The notes under the pieces: generated by a model
Database searches by the model: none
The model's input: the letters and a program-made list of their open reading frames with translations, nothing else
Told to the model about the DNA's origin: nothing
Program-made: the position numbers and the translations under genes
Assembly (NCBI GenBank): GCA_029001845.1
Contig: JAREWP010000085.1
Span: 1 to 36,076, forward strand
Direction: 5' to 3'
From: Candidatus Magnetocorallium paracelense
Lineage (GTDB): Bacteria; Nitrospirota; Thermodesulfovibrionia; Thermodesulfovibrionales; Magnetobacteriaceae
DNA: 36,076 bases
Shown: in pieces, positions 15,564 through 23,288 of the stretch
How the letters are laid out: each line of letters starts with the position of its first letter
Numbering within the stretch: position 1 is the first letter of the stretch

Positions 15564-15899
15564 ATGAATACACTTAGCTATAAAGGATATGCAGCCAAAA
15601 TTGAATTTACCCCGGAGGATAACATTCTGTTCGGCAACATTATAAGCATTCAAGACACGGTCGGCTTTCATGGCGAGTCAGTTAGTGAACTGAAAGAAGC
15701 TTTTAAAGAAGCAGTTGATTTTTACCTTGAGAGCTGTGAAAAGGCCGGAAGGGAGCCTAATAAACCTTTTTCAGGTAAATTCGAGGTGCAGATAGACTCC
15801 TCGCTGCACGGAGAAATTGCTGTAGCCGCCATTCATGCCGGAAAAAGTCTTAACAAATGGGTGGCAGACATACTTGAGCAGGCTATCCAAACACATTGA
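15564..15899 (+). CDS. hicB: HicB-family antitoxin, orphan
   Basis: A 111-residue protein. The N-terminal half (YKGYAAKIEFTPEDNILFGNI...VGFHGESVSELKEAFKEAVDFYLE) is the degenerate RNase H-like HicB domain that normally blocks the HicA mRNA interferase. The C-terminal SGKFEVQIDSSLHGEIAVAA and KSLNKWVADILEQA form an Arc-like ribbon-helix-helix DNA-binding domain. No hicA-like frame is seen within several hundred bases on either side, so this is an unpaired copy. It sits 170 nt after array 2, at the boundary between the CRISPR island and decayed integrase sequence. Confidence 0.85.
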   Translation: MNTLSYKGYAAKIEFTPEDNILFGNIISIQDTVGFHGESVSELKEAFKEAVDFYLESCEKAGREPNKPFSGKFEVQIDSSLHGEIAVAAIHAGKSLNKWVADILEQAIQTH

Positions 15900-16349
15900 A
15901 ATCCGTCAGTCAACTTGACCGCATCAGCAGAAGGGGCTTACAGGGCCAACAAGAGGGGGGAAAAGAGGGTGTTGATAAATTTTATAAAAAATGATAGGAA
16001 TTTGCTTTTTACAAACACAAAAGAAAAATAGCAAAAAGAGAAGTAAAAGTCAACAAATTTTTGCATTTGAGCTGTTTATCCATCCAAATAGTACGGCTGT
16101 GATTGAGAAAAACTGGAAAAGAGAAGATATTTTAGAGAGAAATGATAATATTAACCGGGAAACAAGACAGAAAATCGCTATCGCTGTGATAAGAGTAAAA
16201 AAATCACAGAGAGGTTAAATTATTGAGATGGATGGTTCATTATAACCGTACCGGCCGTCATCAAAGGGCTCTCTGACAACGGAGTCAATCTTCAGGCTTA
16301 ATAAAACTACGTTCCTTTAATCCTCCTTCCGGGGGGGGGTAAAAAATTT
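15900..16349. other. Gene-poor stretch between hicB and integrase remnant
   Basis: One open frame of 75 codons (15991-16218) has low-complexity Lys/Arg/Asn composition and no family resemblance; I do not call it a gene. From 16221 the reading LRWMVHYNRTGRHQRA faintly resembles the N-terminus of tyrosine recombinases, so the integrase remnant may begin there. A nine-G run at 16331-16339 is notable in this AT-rich setting. Confidence 0.4.
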
Positions 16350-16760
16350 ATCCTTCTTGGCCGTACTAAAAACGGGGAAAGAAGAGAAATCTCTGTAAAT
16401 GGAACCCTAAAAGTTACTCTACTACGTATTCCAAGACGACTCGACGTTCAGTATGTGTTTTATGATCCAACAACCGGCAAACCCTATGGAGATGTCAAGA
16501 GATCATTCAAAACAGCCTGCCGGAGAGCTGGAATACTGAACTTTCATTTTCATGATATGACATACCTATGCCGGTCACCTCGTGATGGCCGGAGTCGATC
16601 TGACAACAGTTAAGGAGTGCTTGGCCATAAAACTTTAGCAATGACTCTCAGGTACTCTCACTTGGCCCCGGAACATAAGGCTAAGGCAGTCGATTTATTG
16701 GACAGCGTTTTCAGCGAAAAGTCAACTATACAAAAACTATACAATGAGGCGGGAAGATAA
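16350..16760 (+). pseudogene. Tyrosine recombinase (phage/island integrase) remnant
   Basis: The catalytic domain can be read in pieces: LLGRTKNGERREISVNG, then YVFYDPTTGKPYGDVKRSF and CRRAGILNFHFHDM in one frame. A damaged stretch retains AGHLVMAGVDLTTVKE in another frame, followed by GHKTLAMTLRYSHLAPEHKA and a final LYNEAGR stop at 16758-16760. The FHDLRHT box reads FHDMTYL, so the first catalytic Arg is lost, and at least one frameshift lies near 16560-16625. It ends 33 nt before the 3' end of tRNA-Gly, the classic arrangement of an island integrase at its attachment site. Confidence 0.8.
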
Positions 16761-16792
16761 TTGGAAAAGATTTCGGAAACCCTTGAAAATAT

Positions 16793-16868
16793 TGGAGCGG
16801 GCGACGAGATTCGAACTCGCGACCCCAACCTTGGCAAGGTTGTGCTCTACCAGCTGAGCTACGCCCGC
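16793..16868 (-). tRNA. tRNA-Gly (GCC)
   Basis: On the minus strand the gene reads GCGGGCGTAGCTCAGCTGG..., with acceptor stem GCGGGCG/CGCCCGC, anticodon stem CAACC/GGTTG around a TTGCCAA loop (anticodon GCC), T-loop GTTCGAATC, and an encoded CCA at its 3' end. An integrase remnant abuts that 3' end, so it was probably used as an attachment site. Confidence 0.97.
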
Positions 16869-16980
16869 ATGTGATGTGATATTTTTTTCTGTTCAGACTT
16901 GCCTGTTAATAGGACTTAAATGTATTATATATGCCTCATTAAAATAATGATTGTATCGTAAATAAATTCTTTTTGTCAAT

Positions 16981-18453
16981 ATGTATTCCCCGGATTTTAA
17001 AAAATTTGAAAAATTAACCGCGCAGGGAAATCTGATACCTGTGTACAGAGACATTCTTGCAGATACTGATACGCCGGTGTCTGCATATATGAAAATAGAG
17101 AGAGACAACTCCTTTCTCTTTGAGAGCGTTCTTGGAGGAGAGAAGTGGGCAAGATATTCCTTTATCGGAGTATCTCCTTCAAAGATAATCAAATCCGGGG
17201 GAGACAGAGTGGAGATAATTGAAAACGGTGAGATATCGGTCAGGAACGTCGATACTCCGATGGACGTGTTGCGCGACGAGCTTTTGGCTATCGTGCCTGT
17301 TGAAATTCCCGGACTCCCTCGCTTTTACGGCGGCCTGGTAGGGTTTATTGGCTATGAAAGTGTTCGTTTCTTTGAAAGAGTTCCTGTCAGTGACAAACCG
17401 TCTCTAAATCTGCCTGATCTTTGTTTTATGGTAATGGATACAATCCTGGTTTTCGATAACCTTAAACAGGTTATAAAAATAATATCAAATGTCCACATGT
17501 CAGGCAGATCAGCGAGAGAAGCATATGACGAAGCAGTTAGCAAGATAGACAGCCTTGCCGATCTGCTGAGAAAGCCAAAGGAGCTCAGAAAAATTTCATT
17601 TGGGGGAGAGCAGCAGGAAACTACGTATGTCTCTTCTTTTAAGAAACAAGAGGAGTTTATAAAGGCTGTTGACAAATCGATAGAGTATATAAAAGCAGGC
17701 GATATCTTCCAGGTTGTATTATCACAGAGGCTGGAAGCCGAAAACAGGGCTAACCCCTTCGACATCTACCGTGCCCTGAGGATGATAAATCCCTCTCCAT
17801 ACATGTTTTATTTGAACACGGAAAATGTAAAAATGATAGGCTCTTCACCTGAAATTCTGGTTAGGCTGGAGGGAGATAAGGTAACACTGAGACCTATTGC
17901 AGGCACCAGAAAAAGAGGGGAAACAGAAGAGAAAGACGCCGAAATGGAGGCGGAGCTCCGGGCTGACAAAAAGGAGAACGCAGAACATATTATGCTTGTC
18001 GATTTAGGTCGTAACGATGTAGGCAGAGTGGCGGAGATGGGAAGCATAGAGGTCACCGACTTTATGATAGTAGAGAAATACAGCCATGTCATGCATTTGG
18101 TTTCAAATGTGGAAGGACTTTTAAAAGAAGGTCTCGATGCATTCGATGTTTTAAAAGCATGCTTCCCTGCCGGCACCGTTACGGGTGCTCCCAAAGTCAG
18201 GGCGATGGAGATAATAGACGAATTGGAACCTGTGGGCAGAGGTCCTTACGCCGGAGCGGTCGGCTATTTCGGTTACTCCGGCAATATGGATGTGTGTATT
18301 ACAATCAGAACAATAATAGTGAAAGACGATAAAGTGTATGTGCAGGCAGGCGCCGGTATCGTAGCCGATTCCATACCTGAAATGGAATTCAAAGAAACTA
18401 TGAACAAAGCAAGAGGAATGCTGAAAGCCCTGGAAATGGCAGGGAAGGTATAG
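16981..18453 (+). CDS. trpE: Anthranilate synthase component I
   Basis: A 490-residue chorismate-using enzyme that, with TrpG, makes anthranilate, the first committed step to tryptophan. MYSPDFKKFEKL..GNLIPVYRDILAD is the standard TrpE start. FESVLGGEKWARYSFIG carries the Ser of the tryptophan feedback site. The catalytic half includes AGDIFQVVLSQR, RPIAGTRKRG, HIMLVDLGRNDVGRVAE, and FPAGTVTGAPKVRAMEIID. The presence of the feedback motif favours TrpE over PabB. No strong ribosome site precedes the ATG. trpG follows after 172 bp holding a palindromic element. Confidence 0.96.
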   Translation: MYSPDFKKFEKLTAQGNLIPVYRDILADTDTPVSAYMKIERDNSFLFESVLGGEKWARYSFIGVSPSKIIKSGGDRVEIIENGEISVRNVDTPMDVLRDELLAIVPVEIPGLPRFYGGLVGFIGYESVRFFERVPVSDKPSLNLPDLCFMVMDTILVFDNLKQVIKIISNVHMSGRSAREAYDEAVSKIDSLADLLRKPKELRKISFGGEQQETTYVSSFKKQEEFIKAVDKSIEYIKAGDIFQVVLSQRLEAENRANPFDIYRALRMINPSPYMFYLNTENVKMIGSSPEILVRLEGDKVTLRPIAGTRKRGETEEKDAEMEAELRADKKENAEHIMLVDLGRNDVGRVAEMGSIEVTDFMIVEKYSHVMHLVSNVEGLLKEGLDAFDVLKACFPAGTVTGAPKVRAMEIIDELEPVGRGPYAGAVGYFGYSGNMDVCITIRTIIVKDDKVYVQAGAGIVADSIPEMEFKETMNKARGMLKALEMAGKV

Positions 18454-18478
18454 AATATTAGAAATAGTAAGGCAATAC

Positions 18479-18600
18479 CATTAACTTAAGGGGTGAAGGA
18501 CCTTCCGACGTAAGCGGGTCATGTTTGAGAAGGCGCAGCGAAGCGGAGCCTTCGAGTTTCGCCGCTGAAGGCGGAAGGTGCTTTGCTCCTTAAGTTAATG
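18479..18600. repeat. 122-bp palindromic MITE-like element between trpE and trpG
   Basis: Perfect 13-bp terminal inverted repeats (CATTAACTTAAGG at 18479-18491, CCTTAAGTTAATG at 18588-18600) bound a GC-richer core with nested hairpins, including AAGGC...GCCTT and CGCC...GGCG. A 10-bp direct repeat AATAGTAAGG lies 6 bp outside each end (18463-18472 and 18607-18616). It could be an inserted non-autonomous element, a REP-like sequence, or a structured mRNA segment affecting trpG expression. It has no coding capacity. Confidence 0.7.
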
Positions 18601-18625
18601 ACAGTGAATAGTAAGGTAGAAGACA

Positions 18626-19192
18626 ATGCTTTTAATGATAGATAACTATGACTCCTTTACTTATAATCTTGTACAGTATCTCGGTGAACTGGGAGAGGAG
18701 ATACTGGTTTACAGAAATGACAGAATAACAATTAAAGAGATCGAAGAGATGAATCCTGACAGGATCGTTATCTCACCCGGGCCATGCACGCCCAATGAAG
18801 CCGGCATTTCGATCGAGGTTGTAAAAAAATTTTCCCGCAGGAAACCGATTTTAGGGGTCTGCCTCGGGCATCAGTCAATAGGCGCGGCATACGGTTCTAA
18901 AATCGTGAGAGCACAAAGACTGATGCACGGGAAGACCTCTATGATCCACCACGACGGGAAAACGATTTTCAGCGGGATTGGCAATCCCTTTGAAGCAACG
19001 AGATATCACTCTCTCATGATTGAGAAAGATACCTTATCCGAGGATTTCGAGATTACAGCCTGGACCGATGAGGGAGAGATTATGGGGATCAGACATAAAG
19101 AGCTTACTGTGGAAGGCGTTCAGTTCCATCCCGAATCGATTCTTACCAGAGAGGGGAAAGATATTTTAAGAAATTTCATATCCCTGCGTTAA
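18626..19192 (+). CDS. trpG: Anthranilate synthase component II (glutamine amidotransferase)
   Basis: A 188-residue class I amidotransferase that releases ammonia from glutamine for TrpE. The start MLLMIDNYDSFTYNLVQYLG, the oxyanion segment SPGPCTPNEAG, the nucleophile elbow GVCLGHQSIG (C79) and GVQFHPESIL (H168, E170) are all present. It may also serve aminodeoxychorismate synthase, as in many bacteria with one copy. Its stop overlaps the stop of the convergent TauE/SafE-like gene. Confidence 0.95.
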   Translation: MLLMIDNYDSFTYNLVQYLGELGEEILVYRNDRITIKEIEEMNPDRIVISPGPCTPNEAGISIEVVKKFSRRKPILGVCLGHQSIGAAYGSKIVRAQRLMHGKTSMIHHDGKTIFSGIGNPFEATRYHSLMIEKDTLSEDFEITAWTDEGEIMGIRHKELTVEGVQFHPESILTREGKDILRNFISLR

Positions 19193-19890
19193 TGCATTCC
19201 ATGAGAGCCGTGATGCATTGCTCCATGCAGAATATTCAATCCCCTTAGAATGGACACCACCCCGAGATAACATATAATCAGACCGGCCACCTTTACAAAA
19301 CCGCTCCTCAACCATATATTTCCCCTGTAGAGGAGAAACCTGCCCAGAAAAAGCATTGCCGGAAGCGTACCCAGCCCCATAAAAAGCATAACTGTAAAGC
19401 CCTGAATTGGATCCATTGTTGATGCTGCCTGCATCATAAAGCCATATACAAGAGGGCATGGCAGGAAGCCGTTAAAAAGGCCAATAAAAAGAGGTGCCCA
19501 ATGAGACGGTCTTTTCGCCGTTGCTGCGATAAAATCAGACATAAGCTCGTGAAAGGGCTGTAAAAAAGGAAGCCCTTTGGTTTTGATTCTGAAGATCATC
19601 TCGATCGATATGATTATCATTATAACTCCGAAAACAACAGATATCAGTTTAGGAAAAAACTTAAACCTGTCAAAAACCTCCATAAATCTGTGCCCGATCC
19701 ATCCGGACATAAATCCCAAAAAGGAGTAACTGAATATCCTTCCGAAATTATAGAGAAGGGCGCTCCTAAATTCATCGAGTTTCCTGTTCACAAGCATCAT
19801 GATAATAGGACTGCACATACCGATGCAGTGGAAGGAACCAAAAAGTCCCGCCGAAAATATCAGAAGAAAATTATACCAATTATCGAACAT
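19189..19890 (-). CDS. TauE/SafE-like (UreH-domain) integral membrane protein
   Basis: A 233-residue polytopic protein with about six hydrophobic segments. The first one contains GSFHCIGMCSPIIMMLV, whose CxxxC pair in a membrane helix is typical of the sulfite exporter TauE/SafE and DsbD-like group linked to metal or thiol transport and cytochrome oxidase assembly. GLFNGFLPCPLVYGFMM forms the second pseudo-repeat. The tail is His-rich (GAMHHGSHGMH), suggesting metal binding. It is divergent from the stress-protein gene at 19989 and convergent with trpG. Confidence 0.8.
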   Translation of the reverse strand: MFDNWYNFLLIFSAGLFGSFHCIGMCSPIIMMLVNRKLDEFRSALLYNFGRIFSYSFLGFMSGWIGHRFMEVFDRFKFFPKLISVVFGVIMIIISIEMIFRIKTKGLPFLQPFHELMSDFIAATAKRPSHWAPLFIGLFNGFLPCPLVYGFMMQAASTMDPIQGFTVMLFMGLGTLPAMLFLGRFLLYRGNIWLRSGFVKVAGLIICYLGVVSILRGLNILHGAMHHGSHGMH

Positions 19891-19907
19891 TATGAATTAA
19901 CCTGAAA

Positions 19908-19937
19908 TTGACAAAGCCCCATTGGAAAAAATATATG
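19908..19937 (+). promoter_or_regulatory. Possible promoter of the universal stress protein gene
   Basis: A perfect TTGACA (19908-19913) is followed after 18 bp by TATATG (19932-19937). A better -10, TATAAT at 19939-19944, is 25 bp away and too far. The start would be ~45 nt before the ATG at 19989. Confidence 0.35.
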
Positions 19938-19988
19938 ATATAATAATAAAAAAGTGGCATTAAAAGCTCGTTTTTTTGGGAGGTGCTT

Positions 19989-20435
19989 ATGAGTATTAAA
20001 TCGATTTTATTTCCAACGGATTTTTTGGCGGGTTCTCAAAAGGCATTGCCCTATGCCGTTGATATGGCGAAAATGTATGGTGTTAAGCTCTATGTGGTCC
20101 ATATCATACAAGACCTCAGCCACCTGACCGGCTGGAGTCCGATTAATATCTCCCATGATGAGGTGTACAGAGAGATAGAGGACTCTGCATTAGAGGAGAT
20201 AGACGCGATTTTCGAAGGGATCACGGATTTCCATAATTTCGAGCGAGTCGTTATCAAAGGCGACCCTGCAGAGGAAATTCTGAATTTCGCCAAAGAAAAA
20301 AAGGCATGTATGATTGTCATGGGCACCCACGGAAAGGAGGGGCTTAACAGATTGATATTCGGAAGCACGACCGATAAAATCGTAAGGCACGCTGAATGTC
20401 CTGTACTAACGGTGAGGTCTCATGTCGGGAATTAA
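19989..20435 (+). CDS. Universal stress protein (UspA family)
   Basis: A 148-residue single Usp domain. MSIKSILFPTDFLAGSQKALPYAVDMAKMYG is the standard first strand and helix. The C-terminal CMIVMGTHGKEGLNRLIFGSTTDKIVRHAECPVLTVR contains the GxxG-9x-G(S/T) ATP-binding signature. Proteins of this type help survival under starvation or respiratory stress. The start at 19989 is chosen because GGGAGGTG lies at the right distance (19978-19985). It ends 1 nt before the convergent uvrC stop. Confidence 0.95.
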   Translation: MSIKSILFPTDFLAGSQKALPYAVDMAKMYGVKLYVVHIIQDLSHLTGWSPINISHDEVYREIEDSALEEIDAIFEGITDFHNFERVVIKGDPAEEILNFAKEKKACMIVMGTHGKEGLNRLIFGSTTDKIVRHAECPVLTVRSHVGN

Positions 20436-20436
20436 A

Positions 20437-22224
20437 CTAACGCTTCAATTCAGCCAGTACTCTTTCGGCCAGCCCTCTGGTGAATCCTTTAATCGAAGCA
20501 ACCTCCTCTACAGAAGCGTCTCTTATACCGTCGAGGCTCCCGAAACGCCTGAGAAGTTCTATTCTTCGTCTTACGGAAATCCCCCTTATCTTTTCCAAGG
20601 GGGATTCGGTGAGTCTTTTATCTCTTACTTTCCTGTGGTAAGAAATTGCAAAACGATGAACTTCGTCTCTGATTTTTTTCAGTAAAAAAGAAGAAGGCTG
20701 ACCATCTTCAATATCTATTGCATCCTTTACACCTGGCAGATACACTCTGTCAGGTCTTTTCGCCACAGAGATCAACATCGCTCCGTCCATATCGCCTGCC
20801 GAATCCTTAAAGGAGCGTAAGGCGGCATCAAGCTGCCCCTTTCCTCCATCTATTACAATCAGATCGGGCAGATCATCATTCAAATTGTTTACAACCCGTG
20901 AAACTGCCTCTTCCATCATTGCATAATCGTCTATACCGGAGACTGTCTTTATTTTGATACGCCTGTAAAATTCCTTGATAAACTTACCTTCCTTCCAGTA
21001 AATAAAAGCTCCCACAGACTCACTCCCTGAAAGCGTCGATATATCAAAGGCGCCTATACTCCTTGGCAATACTTTTAGCGACAATTTAGTTTTTAACTCC
21101 TTAATGATATCGATATCAGATATGTTCTTCTTTAAATTGTAAGCGGTCCTTGCATTGTCCTCTGCCATGAGCAATATGTCTTGCTCTATAGAATCTCGGG
21201 GAATTATTACTTTTAATGCAGTTTTATGCTTCAATCGGAACCACTTCTTTAACAACGCAAGATTCGCCGGTCTCTCTCTTACAATAATCTCGGCAGGAGG
21301 CATGAGTTCTTTATTATAAAAGAGTTCTATGAAATTAGAGAGGATTTCTTTATAGGGCAGCTCTTTTTTATCTTTTATGAAAAAGTCCTTAACCCCTGTC
21401 ATGATGCCGTTTCTAATAAAAAAGAGATTAAAGACCCCCTCTGAACCTGATGTGTAAAATCCTATTACATCAATGTCCCCAAGTTCAGGGGAAACGACTT
21501 TTTGCATCTCAAGGGCTCTGTTAATGGCTCCGATTCTGTTACGTACCTTAATGGCTTCCTCGAACATGAGGCTGTCCGACAGGGATTGCATCTTTATGGT
21601 CAGTCTTTGCAGCAAGTCCCTGTTTCGACCGCTTAAAAAATCGAGAACCTCATTTACTGAGGACATATAATCCTCTCTCCTAACAAGGCCGACACATGGA
21701 GCGCCGCAATTTCCTATCTGGTATTGAAGGCAGGGTCTCGTTATATAATTTAAATTGTATTTACAAGTACGCACGGAAAAGTGTTTTCGTACGAAATCCA
21801 GTGTTTCCCGCATGTTTCGTGACGAAACATAGGGGCCGAAATATACAGCTCCGTCATTGCTGAACTTTCTTACGATCTCTATCAGCGGCCACTCTTCCTG
21901 TACCGTGATTCGCAGGTAGGGGTAGTTCTTATCGTCTCGCAGGACTATATTAAAGCGCGGTTTATATTGCTTAATAAAATTCGATTCCAGGGCAAGAGCC
22001 TCTACTTCATTGTCAGTCACTACAAAGGAGAAGTCGTCCGCCATATTTACCATGGAAGACTTTCTCACATCCAGGGAACTCTGCCCGTGGAAGTAGCTCT
22101 TTAACCTCCTTTTCAGGCTTTTCGCCTTGCCGACGTAGAGGATTTTTTCTTTCGAAGTTTTAAAAAAATAGACACCAGGCAGATCAGGGACAGTGGAGAG
22201 CTTTTTAATGACGTCATCTTTCAT
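20437..22224 (-). CDS. uvrC: UvrABC system protein C
   Basis: Excinuclease subunit (595 aa) that cuts both sides of a DNA lesion in nucleotide excision repair. The GIY-YIG domain is at the N-terminus (PGVYFFKTSKEKILYVGKAKSLKRRLKSYF). A Cys-rich segment around PCLQYQIGNCGAPCVG, the UVR motif near SLMFEEAIKVRNRI, the RNase H-like nuclease domain (IGAFDISTLSGSESVGAF, DLIVIDGGKGQLDAA), and tandem C-terminal helix-hairpin-helix motifs (GISVRRRIELLRRFGS, IKGFTRGLAERVL) follow. It lies 26 nt after thpR, with which it probably forms an operon. Confidence 0.97.
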   Translation of the reverse strand: MKDDVIKKLSTVPDLPGVYFFKTSKEKILYVGKAKSLKRRLKSYFHGQSSLDVRKSSMVNMADDFSFVVTDNEVEALALESNFIKQYKPRFNIVLRDDKNYPYLRITVQEEWPLIEIVRKFSNDGAVYFGPYVSSRNMRETLDFVRKHFSVRTCKYNLNYITRPCLQYQIGNCGAPCVGLVRREDYMSSVNEVLDFLSGRNRDLLQRLTIKMQSLSDSLMFEEAIKVRNRIGAINRALEMQKVVSPELGDIDVIGFYTSGSEGVFNLFFIRNGIMTGVKDFFIKDKKELPYKEILSNFIELFYNKELMPPAEIIVRERPANLALLKKWFRLKHKTALKVIIPRDSIEQDILLMAEDNARTAYNLKKNISDIDIIKELKTKLSLKVLPRSIGAFDISTLSGSESVGAFIYWKEGKFIKEFYRRIKIKTVSGIDDYAMMEEAVSRVVNNLNDDLPDLIVIDGGKGQLDAALRSFKDSAGDMDGAMLISVAKRPDRVYLPGVKDAIDIEDGQPSSFLLKKIRDEVHRFAISYHRKVRDKRLTESPLEKIRGISVRRRIELLRRFGSLDGIRDASVEEVASIKGFTRGLAERVLAELKR

Positions 22225-22250
22225 GTTTAAAAGCTGATCCTTTGCAGAGA

Positions 22251-22820
22251 TCAGGGATCACTGTCAAACTCCGCGATGACAGAATACCTGGCTCCTTCCT
22301 TTAAAAGCTCGCTTTTCATCAATGAAATCTTATTTACACGCATCGCTCCGAACTTCTTGTCTCTAAAAGGCGTCATAATGTCTGTAAGTACTTGGAGTCT
22401 CTTGGTGCTATTGAATCTTCCCAAAGTCAAATGAGGTGAAAAACTTCGTTTTTCTTTGTCTATACCAAGCGGAAAGAGAGCATTTTCAACATCGCGGTAG
22501 ATATTTTGCAAATCCGGTGCTGCTTTGATTCCTATCCAGATCACTCTCGGTTTCCTGAAATTTGGAAAACAACCGATTCCTTCAAAGGATATGTCGAAAG
22601 AAGTGTTGCCTGAAAGGGCGTTTTTAAGTCCAGTTTTAATCGCTTCAAGCTTTTGGATTTCTACGTTTCCGAGAAATTTAAGTGTCAGGTGGAGGTTTTC
22701 CGGTCTGACCCACTTCATATCGGATCCGCTTTTTTTCAAAACAGAGATGATTTCCGAGAATTCGGCTCTCAGCGTTTCCGTAATGTTTATGGCTATAAAC
22801 GATCTGATTGTCATACTCAT
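22251..22820 (-). CDS. thpR: RNA 2',3'-cyclic phosphodiesterase (LigT/ThpR)
   Basis: A 189-residue 2H phosphoesterase. The two HxTx motifs are HLTLKFLG and HLTLGRF, placed in the two pseudo-symmetric lobes as expected. The protein opens 2',3'-cyclic phosphates on RNA and has reversible 2'-5' ligase activity in vitro. The N-terminus RSFIAINI matches the family; either ATG at 22820 or the one two codons later fits. It precedes uvrC in the same orientation. Confidence 0.93.
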   Translation of the reverse strand: MSMTIRSFIAINITETLRAEFSEIISVLKKSGSDMKWVRPENLHLTLKFLGNVEIQKLEAIKTGLKNALSGNTSFDISFEGIGCFPNFRKPRVIWIGIKAAPDLQNIYRDVENALFPLGIDKEKRSFSPHLTLGRFNSTKRLQVLTDIMTPFRDKKFGAMRVNKISLMKSELLKEGARYSVIAEFDSDP

Positions 22821-22891
22821 TTTATATCATTGAATCTCAGAATCACCACAAAGCATGAAAATGTATCCAGATGGAAAAAAAGATATTTTTT

Positions 22892-22945
22892 AACCACGAA
22901 GGTCGAAAAAGCACAAAGTGAAAAAAAATCTCTTTCTTCGTGGTT
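22892..22945. repeat. Short CCACGAAG-type inverted repeat
   Basis: AACCACGAAG (22892-22901) and CTTCGTGGTT (22936-22945) form a perfect 10-bp inverted repeat. The same arms bound the longer element at 34209-34286, so this is a small member of a dispersed family. It lies upstream of thpR and may also end transcription. Confidence 0.75.
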
Positions 22946-23288
22946 TTTGCTGAATGGTCGTCGGGTACAGTCGATTTCATCTGCTCTCTTTTTAGTATTT
23001 TCTTAATTCTAAACATTTTAAGCACTTTTTGTATATATTAGTGGTGTTGAAATTTCCAGCCTAAATCTTGATTGCGCCTCAGTGCTTAGAGTATTCATTT
23101 ACTTCAGAAAATAAACAGGAATGTTTTAAAGACTGTTATAGCAAAACACAAAAGATTCCGGACACTTGAGAAAAATCGTTGTGTTTTTCTTTATTGATGT
23201 GCTAAATTTATCACTATTAATTTATTACATCCGTAACAATGAGCAATTCTATAATACAAACCGGTCAAAAGGGGGATAATAATTCACA
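22946..23288. other. Intergenic region before the aminotransferase gene
   Basis: No gene is visible. The stretch is AT-rich and lies between divergent thpR and the aminotransferase, so it probably holds the promoters of both, but I find no hexamer pair strong enough to call. GGGGGATAAT just before the ATG at 23289 is a weak ribosome site. Confidence 0.4.

Noticed and set aside
15991-16218. 75-codon open frame after hicB
   Set aside because: Low-complexity Lys/Arg/Asn composition, no ribosome site and no family; lies in decayed sequence.
22525-23006. Plus-strand open frames across thpR and its upstream region
   Set aside because: Shadows of the minus-strand thpR gene extending into intergenic sequence; no conserved motif.
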